Positions 34,053-45,342 of a DNA stretch of 64,000 nt are shown piece after piece (the stretch's first letter is position 1; every line of letters begins with the position of its first letter). Position numbers and translations under genes: made by a program. Below the pieces are notes generated by a model. The model did no database searches. It saw only the letters and a program-made list of their open reading frames with translations, and was not told the origin of the DNA. This DNA comes from Prostheceraeus crozeri (taxonomy: Eukaryota; Platyhelminthes; Polycladida; Euryleptidae): positions 1 through 64,000 of the forward strand of contig CAJQUW010001708.1 of assembly GCA_907163375.1 (NCBI GenBank). Reading direction: 5' to 3'.

Positions 34053-35344
34053 TTACAGTATTTACTCAATTAATTTCTATATGATCGAAGTCAAATGCCC
34101 GTGGTAAAATGAATGTTTTTTTGGAAAATATGAGTGCCAAGGATGATATTAAAGCAATCAAAAATATGCTCCTAGGCACCGCAGAAAATTGTCCAAATGT
34201 TGACATATGCGTGGAATTGCCATAAAAAGCTTTCCATTTTAGGGAATGTTCCGGTAATATACCGTAAAATTTTCATCCTTTAGATTTTTTATTTTTTTGA
34301 TAAATTTAATTGGAATGGCATTTTTGGAAACATAGCATTTTTGCAGCTGAAGTCTTCTATGCACACCCTAGTCGCGACGAAATTCACAAAATTGAAGGAT
34401 TTTCACGAAATTCACGAAATTGAAAGATTCTTACGAAGTTCACGAAATTCGTGATAGTTTGATGTAGCTTGAGGATGACAAGGGAAAGCACGCTTCCCGG
34501 ACAGAATTACAGAATCACTCACTATGAGTATCACACTCCCTGCTACTCACTAATTAAGCAGGTCATCTGCAGGTCACTAGCCTCAATCATTCCGGAGCTT
34601 TGCAATGCGCAATACAATTTAGGCAATTTTAGTATATCAACTGTATAATTGAATTTTCCAATCCCATTCCCAATTAAGCTTTAACTGGCAAATGCCTAGT
34701 ATTATATCATTCATGGTGAACAAAATTACTGAATAAAATATATATTAAATCATAATTGAAATATAAGTCTTCCAACGTACAAAACTATGATGCCAAAATC
34801 TTTGCAAATTGCGTTCAAATAACAAGAAAAAAATCGAGCCGATAGGTAGTCCAGCACCCACGTCAGTAAGCATGTTAGTCAGTGATACTACAACTTCAGC
34901 AATGTGATGTCGCAATTAAGTTAGACATTATGCAAACAGCATACTTGCTGACGTATGGCATGAACAGGACGGTCTCAATGTTTGTCAAAACTGTTTATCA
35001 CATGCTGTATAATTTCGTTATCTCTACAAGTAATCTAAGAGTTATTTATAGGCATTGTGTTTACTCATTAGAAAAACATAGGATGATGAAACACATTGCA
35101 ATATTACATTATGCTAATAAATCTAAACAAGTTGCCTAATGTCAAGAATTTCATGCATCACAAAATTCGACAAAATTAAAAAAGAATGCGAATTTCACGA
35201 AATTTTTGATTTTTGAATGCGAAATTTGATGAAGTATTTCGCGAAAAGTCATTAGACTAGTTTATGGCAAGTCGTTACTAGGATTTACAGTACAGCTTAG
35301 TCAGGACTAGGTGAAATTCCGTCTTTCTTCATCTTAAAGAGTTA
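34053..35344. other. XDH intron with CACGAAATT words, unassigned
   Basis: No gene. Clusters of CACGAAATT-type words occur at 34376-34460 and again, partly inverted, at 35150-35240, and may mark the two sides of an old insertion of about 0.9 kb. An 85-codon frame at 34882-35139 lies between them without a known domain. Confidence 0.4.
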
Positions 35345-35348
35345 ATCA

Positions 35349-36560
35349 TTAAAAGCGGACCACCTAAATTGTGTCAAACTTCAACCGATCCTCCTGCGTT
35401 TCAAACGCATTTTATGTTGATAAGCTATACTCCTTTCAAGAGCTTAAGTTCTGAGCTTTTCAATGAGCCACTGTCACTGTACATTGGTATCCGTCTTTGT
35501 TTGAGGTGGACAGTGGTCAAAATGTGGAAATCGCCACTTTTAGGAATCTCAAAATTTCAATGTGAAAACATGTGAGCAATACAATGAATCAACAAAGTGA
35601 AAGGGAACTCACCTCTGAACATTCTTTTGATGCGTTGTTCGTCAAAATCGGTGTACTTTTAGAGAGGTTATGATGTCCCAAATTCATTGCATAATTTTCT
35701 GTTTCTGATGATTGTTAAAAAGTTGTTTTCATCTTCTGGCGCTAACAAGGTCATTTTCAGGCTTCCAATATCCAAGGTGTCTAGACATCTGCATAACCAG
35801 ATCAAAGAGTTGATCTAGATAAATTGTAAACAAAATTTCGTTCGGTTTTGAATTGTCATGATTATGTCACTGGCATTCTCAATGGAATCTAGTTGTCTGA
35901 AGTGATGGAAGCATCTGTCTGTCTCAGAGGTCGCGATGGCCGTTTGAGCGTTTTGATGAAGTCAAGTGATCCTTATCATTTGACATTGCCTGTGAATCAT
36001 GGAAGTGGAAGATTGATGATTTGGGCTGCGATGTGAATGAATGACCGAACTGAACTCCATATCCAAAGGAATAACATGAATTCCGATGGATATGTGAATG
36101 TTTTGCAAGGGCACATTCTTCCATTGTCCTCCCAATTGGGTGACCCTTCCTCCGACTGGATTTACAAAGACGACAACGCCACTTGTCACAGGAGTTGTGT
36201 AACAAAATTCATTCAAAGCTCAAGGCGGCATGCGAACTGTGAAATAGCCCGCTTGCTCACCAGACCTCAATCCAATTGAAAATGTCTGGAGTCTACTGAA
36301 GCGTGGTGTGAGGCGATCAATTCTTGAACTTGGTCTCTCTCAACTTGAAGCTTTGCTAAGGCAAGAGTGGGAGAGTTAAGATTAAGAAGTAATCAACCGC
36401 CTGACAAGTTATTAAACTTTCAGGCGAATTTAAATATTTGTGGCGGAACAACTGGAGCCACTGAACAACAAAGAAAATCTTATTTCACCTTTTACACCTT
36501 TTCCATTCCAAGTAAAAGAATGCGACATTCAATCGTTAATTATCTCAAATCAAAGATAAA
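35349..36560 (+). pseudogene. Tc1 element remnant with transposase C-terminal half
   Basis: The left edge carries a TIR-like GCGGACCACCTAAATT, with 5' non-coding sequence that also occurs at 43530-43880. From about 35930 broken frames give a Tc1 catalytic core: NHGSGRLMIWAAM, SDGYVNVLQGHILP, DWIYKDDNATCHRSC (second Asp), then RPQSN-K-x-ESTEAWCEAINS read across a shift where the family has P-D-L-N-P-I-E-N. Frameshifts and stops are many. A candidate mate TIR, in reverse, is at 41880-41905, which would make the later elements between them nested insertions. Confidence 0.7.
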
Positions 36561-36592
36561 ACTGGTTTGATTTGAGATTATTCATTAATGAA

Positions 36593-37550
36593 CTCCGCTT
36601 TCCATATGCTGAATGCACCTTCACAAATATTCAGAAACGGCGAATATGCCGGCTGGAACCGGTAGGAGTGACCTGCCTGAAGGATAGCGTCTGAGGCAAC
36701 GTTTGAAACGGTACATTGTCGAAGATGAAAACCACTGAACCCTGTGCCAGCATCTGTGAGCATTCTTCCAGAAACAGCTTGAAGTCTTCTGAATTGTAAG
36801 CTCCGTCCTTGTAGGCATGATGGACAAGTCCCCTGTCGCTTGAGACAGCAAAAATTGTCGACATGTTGCGAGACTGACGTGCATTAACAACTCGGTAGGC
36901 AGGTTGGCCTCTTGGAGCTCGCCCCATAGTTCTTCTCAACCACAGACGAAAGCCGCTTTCATCAATGTATACTTTCTCCATCTGCGCGTTTCGGAGCAGC
37001 CAGTTTGCCATTGATGTTCTGTCAGCTTTCACTATTGCTGAGTTCCGTTGCTGTGGTGCATCACGTAATAGTTTCAACGTTATCAGCTGTCCGTCCAATG
37101 CTTTGGCAACCGAATTGTCGCAGATGTTCACCTTTTCTGGGAGGCGAAGTGGCAACTCAGCATTTATTTGCGCCAAAGTGAACTCAGGATGCTCTTCAGT
37201 GATGGACACTATGGCGCCCTCCATCTCATTGTCCAAACGAACATTCCTAGCTCCACCTCGAGGACGATCAACAGTCCCATGCTCAGGGTATCGTTGAACA
37301 ATCGCATATGCAGTTCCATACGTGATGCCCAGCTGTCTAGCCGTCTCAACATAGTCTTCATTACGCTCATATGCGGCAGCAATTCTCTGTTTGTCAACCA
37401 AGGAGATGCGATTTCTTGGCATATTAGCAAAATTATCAGTCGCTGATGACATTGAAGTTAAAGATGTTAATCAGAAGGATTTACGTACAAATGCATTGCA
37501 CACATAGAAACTCATAATTTCCTATGTGTCCAGACTTGTGGGACACCTTG
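36593..37550 (-). pseudogene. IS630/Tc1-like transposase, copy 1 (3' truncated)
   Basis: An N-terminal homeodomain-like HTH (RNRISLVDKQRIAAAYERNE, then YVETARQLGITYGTAYAIVQ) precedes a DDE core: VYIDESGFRLWLRR (first Asp), VVFIFDNVPF (second Asp), and in a shifted frame YSPFLNICEGAFSIWK (Glu). The element's end is a TIR containing GGTGTCCCACAAGTCTGGAC just inside TA at 37551-37552. The 3' side stops at 36593 against Tc1 sequence. It has the same frameshift as copy 2, so both descend from one broken parent or from a local duplication. Confidence 0.85.
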
Positions 37551-37552
37551 TA

Positions 37553-38995
37553 GATAAAGCATTCGAGTCATCAGATTCTACACTTTCACATTCTTGACCA
37601 GCTACAGATTCATCAGATGAAGAAAGTCCATTGAACTCAAAGTTATTGTTTTCCGCTATGAGCCAGCAGTGTGCTTTATTGAAGGAAGGAATCATTGGTG
37701 CATCAATAAATGCCCATTGTAGATTTTTGAACCTTTCATCTATGTCGTTAATCAGGTGAACATTGATATTATCAAGTTATTTTCTGGCAACATCAGCAAA
37801 TTCACTAGCACATTTAACAATAGCAGTTCGAGATTTTACAGCATTCCATACGCACCGTTTTGACACTCCACCAACGCCATCAACACTTCCTTTACCATGT
37901 GAGGTAGCGAAAAAATTTCATCTCACAGATTTCAGTGAAAATTTATGTCTGCTGTATTTGCAGAAATCATACATGAATCTGTCTTTAAATTGAGAAGCAG
38001 GTCCATCTGACCAGTTATGCAAGCCGCAGTATATACACACTGTGAATAGAGACACCAGACTTTGGTTCCAGTGGGCCGACATAACTTCATCTTGATATTG
38101 ACACGTATAATTTTCTGAATAATCGAATTGAAATAAGACATCTTTTGACAACGAATTCAACTTGTCTGACAAATATTGTTCATGATGACGCCTTTTCGTA
38201 AAATGATGCTGGATAAAGGATGGTAGGGAAGATTTTAAAGAGCTATACATCTCAGAGGTCGTCGTTGTGACAAGAATATTTTGCAACTTTTCGTTGTGAC
38301 AACGTATCCAGCGTTTGTAACTGCATGTAGCATCATCATGTGAGGGAATCGGATTCTTGGAGAAGAACATATCGCCGGTTGAGCACAATTCACACTGGCC
38401 GTCGAAGCACAAATCACTTTTGTCATCACAAATTATGTTGTTTTCTACCCAGTGAATGTCACATATCGGAATTTCGTAACCATTGTCACGAAGAGAACTT
38501 ATCAATGAAAAGAAATTTCGTGTATAACACAGCAGCAAACATTGTGAGGAGTATTCGTAGATAGTTGAATGTGGCGAGGTCGTAGTTTATAAAAAAGAGA
38601 CTTTCCAACATTGTCGTCTAGATTTTCACTCTTGTAGATGGAATATGTTTCCTTAACACTGCTGACAAGGAACTTTTTTGCTTTTGAAGTGTTTCTCCGT
38701 TTTCTTTGATTGCAACAAAATCTTTCCGTCCCGGGCTCATTCTGGATATATCTTCTCTCTCATAGAAATCGCACAATTTTTGTTTCACGAACTCAGGAAT
38801 TTTCTATCGATGTACAGGTTGATCGTCGCAGAATGAAATATTAAATTTCTTCACAAGCTCGTTGATAACTGCTTTACACCTGAGGGAGTCTGTAGGCAAA
38901 TGCGCGATAGCTTTATTTACTGCTCGAGATTTCGACGATTTACGGCTGTATGAATCATCCAATTGGGCATCATCTCTTCTTCGCCTCTCCTTCAT
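37553..38995 (-). pseudogene. DDE-type transposase with HGKG motif, broken
   Basis: Reading from 38995: a basic start (MKERRRRDDAQLDDSYSRKS), a KxFyxREDISRMSPGRKD block, SLFYKLRPRHIQLSTNTPHN, a CICDIHW/CDDKSDLCFDGQCELC Cys cluster, FDYSENYTCQYQDEVMSAHW (probable first catalytic region), WSDGPASQFKDRFMYDF (second Asp) and FFATSHGKGSVDGVGG. This order is one I know from many uncharacterised invertebrate and fish proteins that behave as transposases; the superfamily name I cannot give. Several frame changes and stops are seen, and a mariner-like insertion cuts its C-terminus at 37551. Confidence 0.65.
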
Positions 38996-39319
38996 TTTTT
39001 CATTCTCATTAATGCCTGCTTGCTAGTCTTAGCTTTACCGTCTCTTGTTTCCTTTGTTCTTCTTATCCTGCTCCTTTCTTTCTCCTTCGTCTTCAAAAGA
39101 TCTCCTTGTCGAAACCTGTGCCGTCGCTGCATTTCAGCTCTTGAAAGCGGAATATTCAGTTGCTGTTGTTACACCTCGTTGAGGACAATTCGATGCAGGC
39201 AGATGCTATTATATGAGCGCTATACTACCTCTCTTACTTGTTGACAAATCATAGACATGCTATTGATTCAACTACGTCATCATGCCCCTCGTCATCAGCA
39301 ATTCTCTCATCGAGTCTGA

Positions 39320-39597
39320 TGAGAGCATGATGAAACTCGTAAGTGGTTTGAGGATAAAGGGGTTGAGGTCCTCGACTGGCCTGGTAACAGTTCAGACCTC
39401 AACCCCATTGAAAACCTATGGCAGAGCATGAAAGTGAAAGTCAATGCTCAAAAGCATTCTAACATTCACGAACTTTTTCGTAACATCAAACTGTCATGGA
39501 TCGCAGTTTCCCGGCAAGAATGTGAAGGGCTTGTCGAATCAATGCCCAGAAGAATCCAAAGAGTTCTGGAGCACAAAGGTTACCCTACAAAATACTG
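39320..39597 (+). pseudogene. Tc1 transposase, C-terminal fragment
   Basis: One open stretch gives KWFEDKGVEVLDWPGNSSDL and NPIENLWQSMKVKV, then a tail ending MPRRIQRVLEHKGYPTKY at a stop at 39597. This is the end of a Tc1 transposase, with the final catalytic acid in the NPIENLW block. Nothing N-terminal is present, and no TIR was recognised after it. Confidence 0.85.
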
Positions 39598-40500
39598 ACG
39601 TTCATCTCTGGAAATAATAAACAAGCATTTGTAGCAATACAAGCGTTTCTATTTGTCGAATTTAAGCAAACTTTTGTGTCATTAACCTAGATAATGAGAT
39701 ATAATGGAAATCTATTGACAGAAATAAAATGTTGAAAGATCGCTATTTTTGCATATATTATAGGCCTATTAAAAAAATGAAAAATCGACTTTATGAGTGA
39801 GCGAATTTTTTAGACAGCTCAGATACTATCTAAATTTGATGTCATGCATGTTTGATAATGAATCAATTTGAGAAACTAGCTCAAAAGCTTTCCATATCAA
39901 AATTATGTCAAAAATCAGCTTTCTGGCAAGATTATCATAAACTTTTTTCCACGTCTGTAGATGGTAACGGTCGTAAACAATTTTGAGGTAAGTTTTTATG
40001 CTTCTATGCAATACAATAGAAATTACAACACCATCACGATGTTGCTACATGTCCATTGTTTGAAATATATAAACATGATTATATCTGCTGAAATTACTGA
40101 AGTAGGGCATAGAAATATAGTTCATTTTGGTAACGGTCGTAAATCGTTTATAACGATGAAACTGTGCACTAACAAGATGATAACATCTAAAGATAGCGAC
40201 TCAAATTAAAAAGGAATTTATTAAGCATGCCAAAATGTACAATTAGAGCGAAAAAAATTGAAAATACTTCTACAAAAAGTCTTCCAAAAAAATTACGTAA
40301 TATATCGATGAATTTTGCATATTTTTTCAAAAAAATCAAGATTATTTAAATACGCTTATATACGATTTAAAAAAACAAAGATGCGGAAACTGACAATAAG
40401 TTATGAAACTACTATGTATCACATATAAGATCGCATAGTCAAAAAATCTAGAGAATCAATTTCATTTTTTACTGTAGGTCCTAACTCTTACGTGGAATTG
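39598..40500. other. XDH intron, AT-rich, unassigned
   Basis: No gene. The phrase GGTAACGGTCGTAAA recurs at about 39962 and 40129. Confidence 0.45.
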
Positions 40501-40518
40501 CCCATGTGCATTATTAAT

Positions 40519-41564
40519 TTATTCATGGTTGATGTCATCACCTGCTATGCAAGATGGAAGAAGAGCCAACATATGCTGATAAAGTCGACGAACTTCCACG
40601 TACGCAACCGAACTGATGGATTGTTCTGCCAACTGCATCATAGTGGCTATTCCTTGTTGATGGGTCTGTGGTAGTAGGTAGTGCATTGTCTCCGCCATTA
40701 GTTTCTTGAACTCCGCTTTCCATATGCTGAATGCACCTTCACAAATATTCAGAAACGGCGAATATGCCGGCTGGAACCGGTAGGAGTGACCTGCCTGAAG
40801 GATAGCGTCTGAGGCAACGTTTGAAACGGTACATTGTCGAAGATGAAAACCACTGAACCCTGTGCCAGCATCTGTGAGCATTCTTCCAGAAACAGCTTGA
40901 AGTCTTCTGAATTGTAAGCTCCGTCCTTGTAGGCATGATGGACAAGTCCCCTGTCGCTTGAGACAGCAAAAATTGTCGACATGTTGCGAGACTGACGTGC
41001 ATTAACAACTCGGTAGGCAGGTTGGCCTCTTGGAGCTCGCCCCATAGTTCTTCTCAACCACAGACGAAAGCCGCTTTCATCAATGTATACTTTCTCCATC
41101 TGCGCGTTTCGGAGCAGCCAGTTTGCCATTGATGTTCTGTCAGCTTTCACTATTGCTGAGTTCCGTTGCTGTGGTGCATCACGTAATAGTTTCAACGTTA
41201 TCAGCTGTCCGTCCAATGCTTTGGCAACCGAATTGTCGCAGATGTTCACCTTTTCTGGGAGGCGAAGTGGCAACTCAGCATTTATTTGCGCCAAAGTGAA
41301 CTCAGGATGCTCTTCAGTGATGGATACTATGGCGCCCTCCATCTCATTGTCCAAACGAACATTCCTAGCTCCACCTCGAGGACGATCAACAGTCCCATGC
41401 TCAGGGTATCGTCGAACAATCGCATATGCAGTTCCATACGTGATGCCCAGCTGTCTAGCCGTCTCAACATAGTCTTCATTACGCTCATATGCGGCAGCAA
41501 TTCTCTGTTTGTCAGCCAAGGAGATGCGATTTCTTGGCATATTAGCAAAATTATCAGTCGACAC
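40519..41564 (-). pseudogene. IS630/Tc1-like transposase, copy 2
   Basis: Nearly identical to copy 1 over 849 bp (40711-41559 against 36593-37441). This copy keeps the C-terminus (KKLMAETMHYLLPQTHQQGI and onward to GDDINHE), so it holds HTH, both Asp blocks and the NICEGAF Glu block. One frameshift after the second Asp, shared with copy 1, splits it into two frames (41564-40749 and 40881-40519). The 5' flank differs from copy 1 right after 41559, so this copy lost its upstream TIR or inserted by another route. Confidence 0.85.
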
Positions 41565-42663
41565 GCGGAGCTAAATTGGTTTTTATAGAGATATCTATCA
41601 ATGAATTGTGAATATTACTCGTAGTCATGAATTGAGATATGCGACTTCACTTGTCTCTGTCGTCAACAATTAAACAATAGAAATGAGAAATTGTATACTT
41701 GAAATGAGATTCATGACAGCAGAAATTAGCAATTGAATGCCTGAATTGAAGAACTATTGTTGATCTGAGTAATCTTAACATTGAATTTAGCGATTCGATA
41801 CATGAACTGGAAAAGGTGTATTTTCATTTGTCTGTCAAATTTGCATCTATAATTTCATTAATTTCATTAAATGAGACAAAATTTAGGTGGTCCACTTTTT
41901 GTGATCATCAGAAATTCATTACATTAAAATTTGCCTGAAAAAGAGCCGCCTATAAGTTAGTAAATGTGCAGTTAGCTAAATTACTGAATGCAGGTAATTT
42001 TATATTAATTACCTAGGCGAAATTTAGCACCACATTTTAATGCTATTACTGTAGAACAATCATAAACCTAATTGATTGAAAAGTCATATGCAAGAAGTCA
42101 ATTGAAGAATAATGGAAAATCCTCGTTTTAAAAGCACATCCAACAATCACAAATCGAGCTCAGCAGCTCGTGTCTTTACAAAAAGCAACGGGATCTTGAT
42201 AAAATGAAAAATAAGAAAATTTAATAAATCTGAGTTCTAAGTATCCATTTAGATCAAGCGAAAGCTTAGGAGAAGAATTTGGTGACCGAAGTCTTGACAA
42301 AAAGTAGGTTCAATATGAATGATATCTAAAAGTTTTACCCTTCCTGACAGGAATGTCAAAAAAGCTTGGGGAAAGAGCACGTAATTTAAGCTGAGTTCGC
42401 ATTGAAATATTTTCATCTAGCCTGTATTGGATAACCTGTGAGTATGTAACCGGGTGTGCCTAATCATGCTCTTGCAAGTAAGCTTAGATGATAGTGCATG
42501 CACAAGCAAGCATTTTGAAAGAAAAATCATAAAGGCATTTCATGAAATTCATGACAACCGCCGTCATAATGCATATGTATAATGAAAAATTCTTGTCTCA
42601 CACAGCCAAGGCCTCGACATTTTTATCTCGAAATCTCATCTTTAAAAATGGTCGAGATCTCAA
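41565..42663. other. XDH intron; lone Tc1-type TIR
   Basis: At 41880-41905 AATTTAGGTGGTCCACTTTT matches, in reverse, the TIR at 35349. Otherwise no gene or repeat is recognised. Confidence 0.5.
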
Positions 42664-43318
42664 GACTGAAATCGGTAGATTTATACTAGATGCAGTGGCG
42701 TCGCGTGCTCCCTGACCACAGGCCTTCGCTCGGCATTGGAATACTATTTCTATACTAGACTTTTTAATGTTATACCATTAATTTCCATAACAGATGAATT
42801 TTTAATAACAATTTCCCGAACATTTTTTAATGCCAAGTGAATGTGCACATGAGAAGTTGATAGCTCATGTCGCCTAACCGCCTTACTCAAAGAGCTGAGA
42901 TTACTATATCCCCTCTCTGTCCAGACCACATTTTCTCGAAAAAAAAGGAGGAAGGGAAACAGTTTCTTGCGTTTCTCACGGCTGGTCAGCCACTCATGTG
43001 TTTGAACTTTGATGCATTAAAATGTCTTGTGTATTTCTTATTTCTTTCTCTGTGAGTGCTTTCAATTTTTAAATCAGATGTTGGCCTACTTTGTTTGACG
43101 ACTGTCATCTTTTCAGTATATTCCCTTCGGACGAAAGGCGTGATTATGAGCTCATCTACAGCACTAAATATAGCGTCACATCAATCACGCAAAAACAAAT
43201 CATGGAATTCTACGGAATCTGGGTGTTCGAGTCAGATGCATTACTCTGCACTCATTGGCGAACACTCATCACCTGATCACAGTCTTATCTGACTGAAATC
43301 GGTAGATTTATACTAGAT
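42664..43318. mobile_element. 599-bp insert flanked by 28-bp direct repeats
   Basis: The 28-bp sequence starting GACTGAAATCGGTAGATT is at 42664-42691 and exactly again at 43291-43318. Long perfect duplications are typical of retroposition target sites. The insert begins GCAGTGGCGTCGCGTGC; it has no poly(A) tail that I can see and only short frames. Recombination or a processed insert with lost tail are both possible. Confidence 0.6.
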
Positions 43319-43589
43319 ACCGGAAGCACTAATGCAATTAATTATTGAACATTACAAAAATACATTATAAATATACAGTTTTAATAAGTCTTATTTCCAT
43401 GGAAAAATTTAAGAACTACTTTCAAAAAGGTCTGTCATGAAATTCAATGAAGTTGAACAATCATGTATCACCAACATTGATTCTTATTACTTATCGCACC
43501 TCGGAAATGATTATAAAAACACGGACTATCTAAATTTTGTCGAAATTCAATCGATTCTCATGCCTTCCAAACGTGTCGCACAACAATGC

Positions 43590-44425
43590 GCCATGCATCA
43601 TTCGAGAGATTGCAACCTCAGCTTTCAAATGAGCTCTGATCAACTTGTATCAGTCGTCGTGTTTCCTGGACAGTGTTCAAAACATGAAAATCGCTAAATT
43701 TTCAAATACTAATTTTTCAAAAACAATGTGTGTGAGTATGACAATGATTCAAGGACGAGTCGAACGAGCACCCTTTTGAGTTCTCTTTTGATGTATTGGT
43801 CTTCGAAATTGGTGGACTAGGGAAGAAGTGGTGATTTGTAAAGTTATCACAAAATCATGCTGGCTGCATTTTCTAAAATGTCGTATTTTCATTTTTTCAT
43901 CAAAAATTCTGGTTCTTGATATTTTCAGAATCCTTGCGATGTAAAACAAATGTGAGACGTAATCGCATGTGGGACTTATTCAAACAATTATAATATTTAC
44001 TTTTTCAAACTTCTCCACCATTTTTCTCATGCCCACAAAATTCTATTTCATGAATGGACGAGCATGAATAGTGAACATGGTGTGGTAGGGCAACAGCGAC
44101 ACGACCTCCCAAGTTGTTGCGTAACCGTGCAGCAAGACAATGACATTTTCAGCCAGAAGAATCACGATTATGTGATGACATTACGTTGTCACTATGTCTT
44201 TCCTACTACACCAATTTCGATGACCAATCTATCACACGTAAAGCCAGAAAATGCTCGTTCACCTCGTTCTTGATTCAATATCACACTAACATGTCTAGTT
44301 GAAAATTTCCATTTGTAGATTGAGTGCTTCTCTTTCTTTGACCAATGCACAGAAAACACAACGACGGATATACGTTTATGATAGCTCATTTGAAAGCTGA
44401 GAACGTAGTATTCAGTAAATGCTAG
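43590..44425. mobile_element. Non-autonomous Tc1-type element with about 260-bp inverted arms
   Basis: The left arm (about 43596-43865) and right arm (about 44160-44420) are inverted copies, recognisable by AGCTTTCAAATGAGCT and by CTTCGAAATTGGTGGACTA and its counterpart. The same sequence is the 5' non-coding part of the Tc1 remnant at 35353-35720. So this looks like a Tc1 derivative whose transposase has been lost. Outer ends are not clear. Confidence 0.6.
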
Positions 44426-45075
44426 GAGAAGGCTTTGTCCTGTCACATTGAAGAATTTGACTTCTAGTTTGCTGAACTTAACATTCGCATGCACTTTTAG
44501 GACACTTAGCATAATTAGGTATTTGAAAGGCTCAGTCACGGTGATTGCAAAGTACATGATGCGGACCGTGATGTTTATCATTTTAGGTAATTTTGGGTAT
44601 GCTCTTTATGTGCGCGTTGTAGCAACATCAAACCAGAAGTGAATTGTTACAAGAGAAGCAATTATGCGATTTTTTTAAAGTGAAGCAATTGACTTCAGTG
44701 CATTTCATTTTGATGTAACGAGCACGTACATAAATCCACGCACTCCTGCATTCCATATCCCCACTTAAGCTCATTTTTACATTCCTATTATCAAATGGAG
44801 GATAAACAAATTATCAGAATGAGATAGGAGTGTGCATGTGTCATTCTAGCTGATCATCTGAAATTCAATTAAGCTTGAAAATTAAAGTTGATGTTTTGAA
44901 AATTGATGTCTCACTTCGCTAAATACGTAGGTTGTTCATTCTTGATGACTGGACGGTGGTCGTCAAGATTCAATGCATTTCGTAGTAGCATTTCATAATA
45001 TATTTATCCGATATGATCAAGATACCATGTTCTCAATTTAGCGGCAACAAGAATGCATCAGGATAGTATTAACAA
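44426..45075. other. XDH intron, unassigned
   Basis: No gene or repeat recognised. Confidence 0.45.
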
Positions 45076-45342
45076 CAATGAAATTAAATAAACGATGGAT
45101 CAAATTGCCATGCAAAAGATGTGCGGCTGTTAGGATTCGAACCTACGACCAAGGTTAACTAGACCTGTGCTCTAACCAACTGAGCTAGGAGCCACTTATG
45201 GGACACTGTCAATTGGCAGGATCAAACCCTCACCACTACACCTCAGTTGTCATAGCAATTATAATCAATGAATAAATAACCTGTCACAATTGTGACCGCT
45301 GACATTAAGACAAGTAGCGGGGATCGATTGTCCACCGATGAT
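45076..45342 (-). repeat. Inverted single copy of the tRNA-bearing repeat unit
   Basis: Matches the 298-bp units at 33558-34052 in reverse orientation, including the flanks (AATGAAATTAAATAAACGAT, GTAGCGGGGATCGATTGTCC). It is somewhat more diverged than the tandem pair is from each other. Confidence 0.85.
45122..45195 (-). tRNA. tRNA-like sequence, inverted copy
   Basis: Same cloverleaf as the copy at 33926 (loop CTAGTTA, T-stem ending CCTAA), but with GTGGCTCC at the 5' acceptor side, which weakens pairing further. Probably a pseudogene. Confidence 0.55.
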
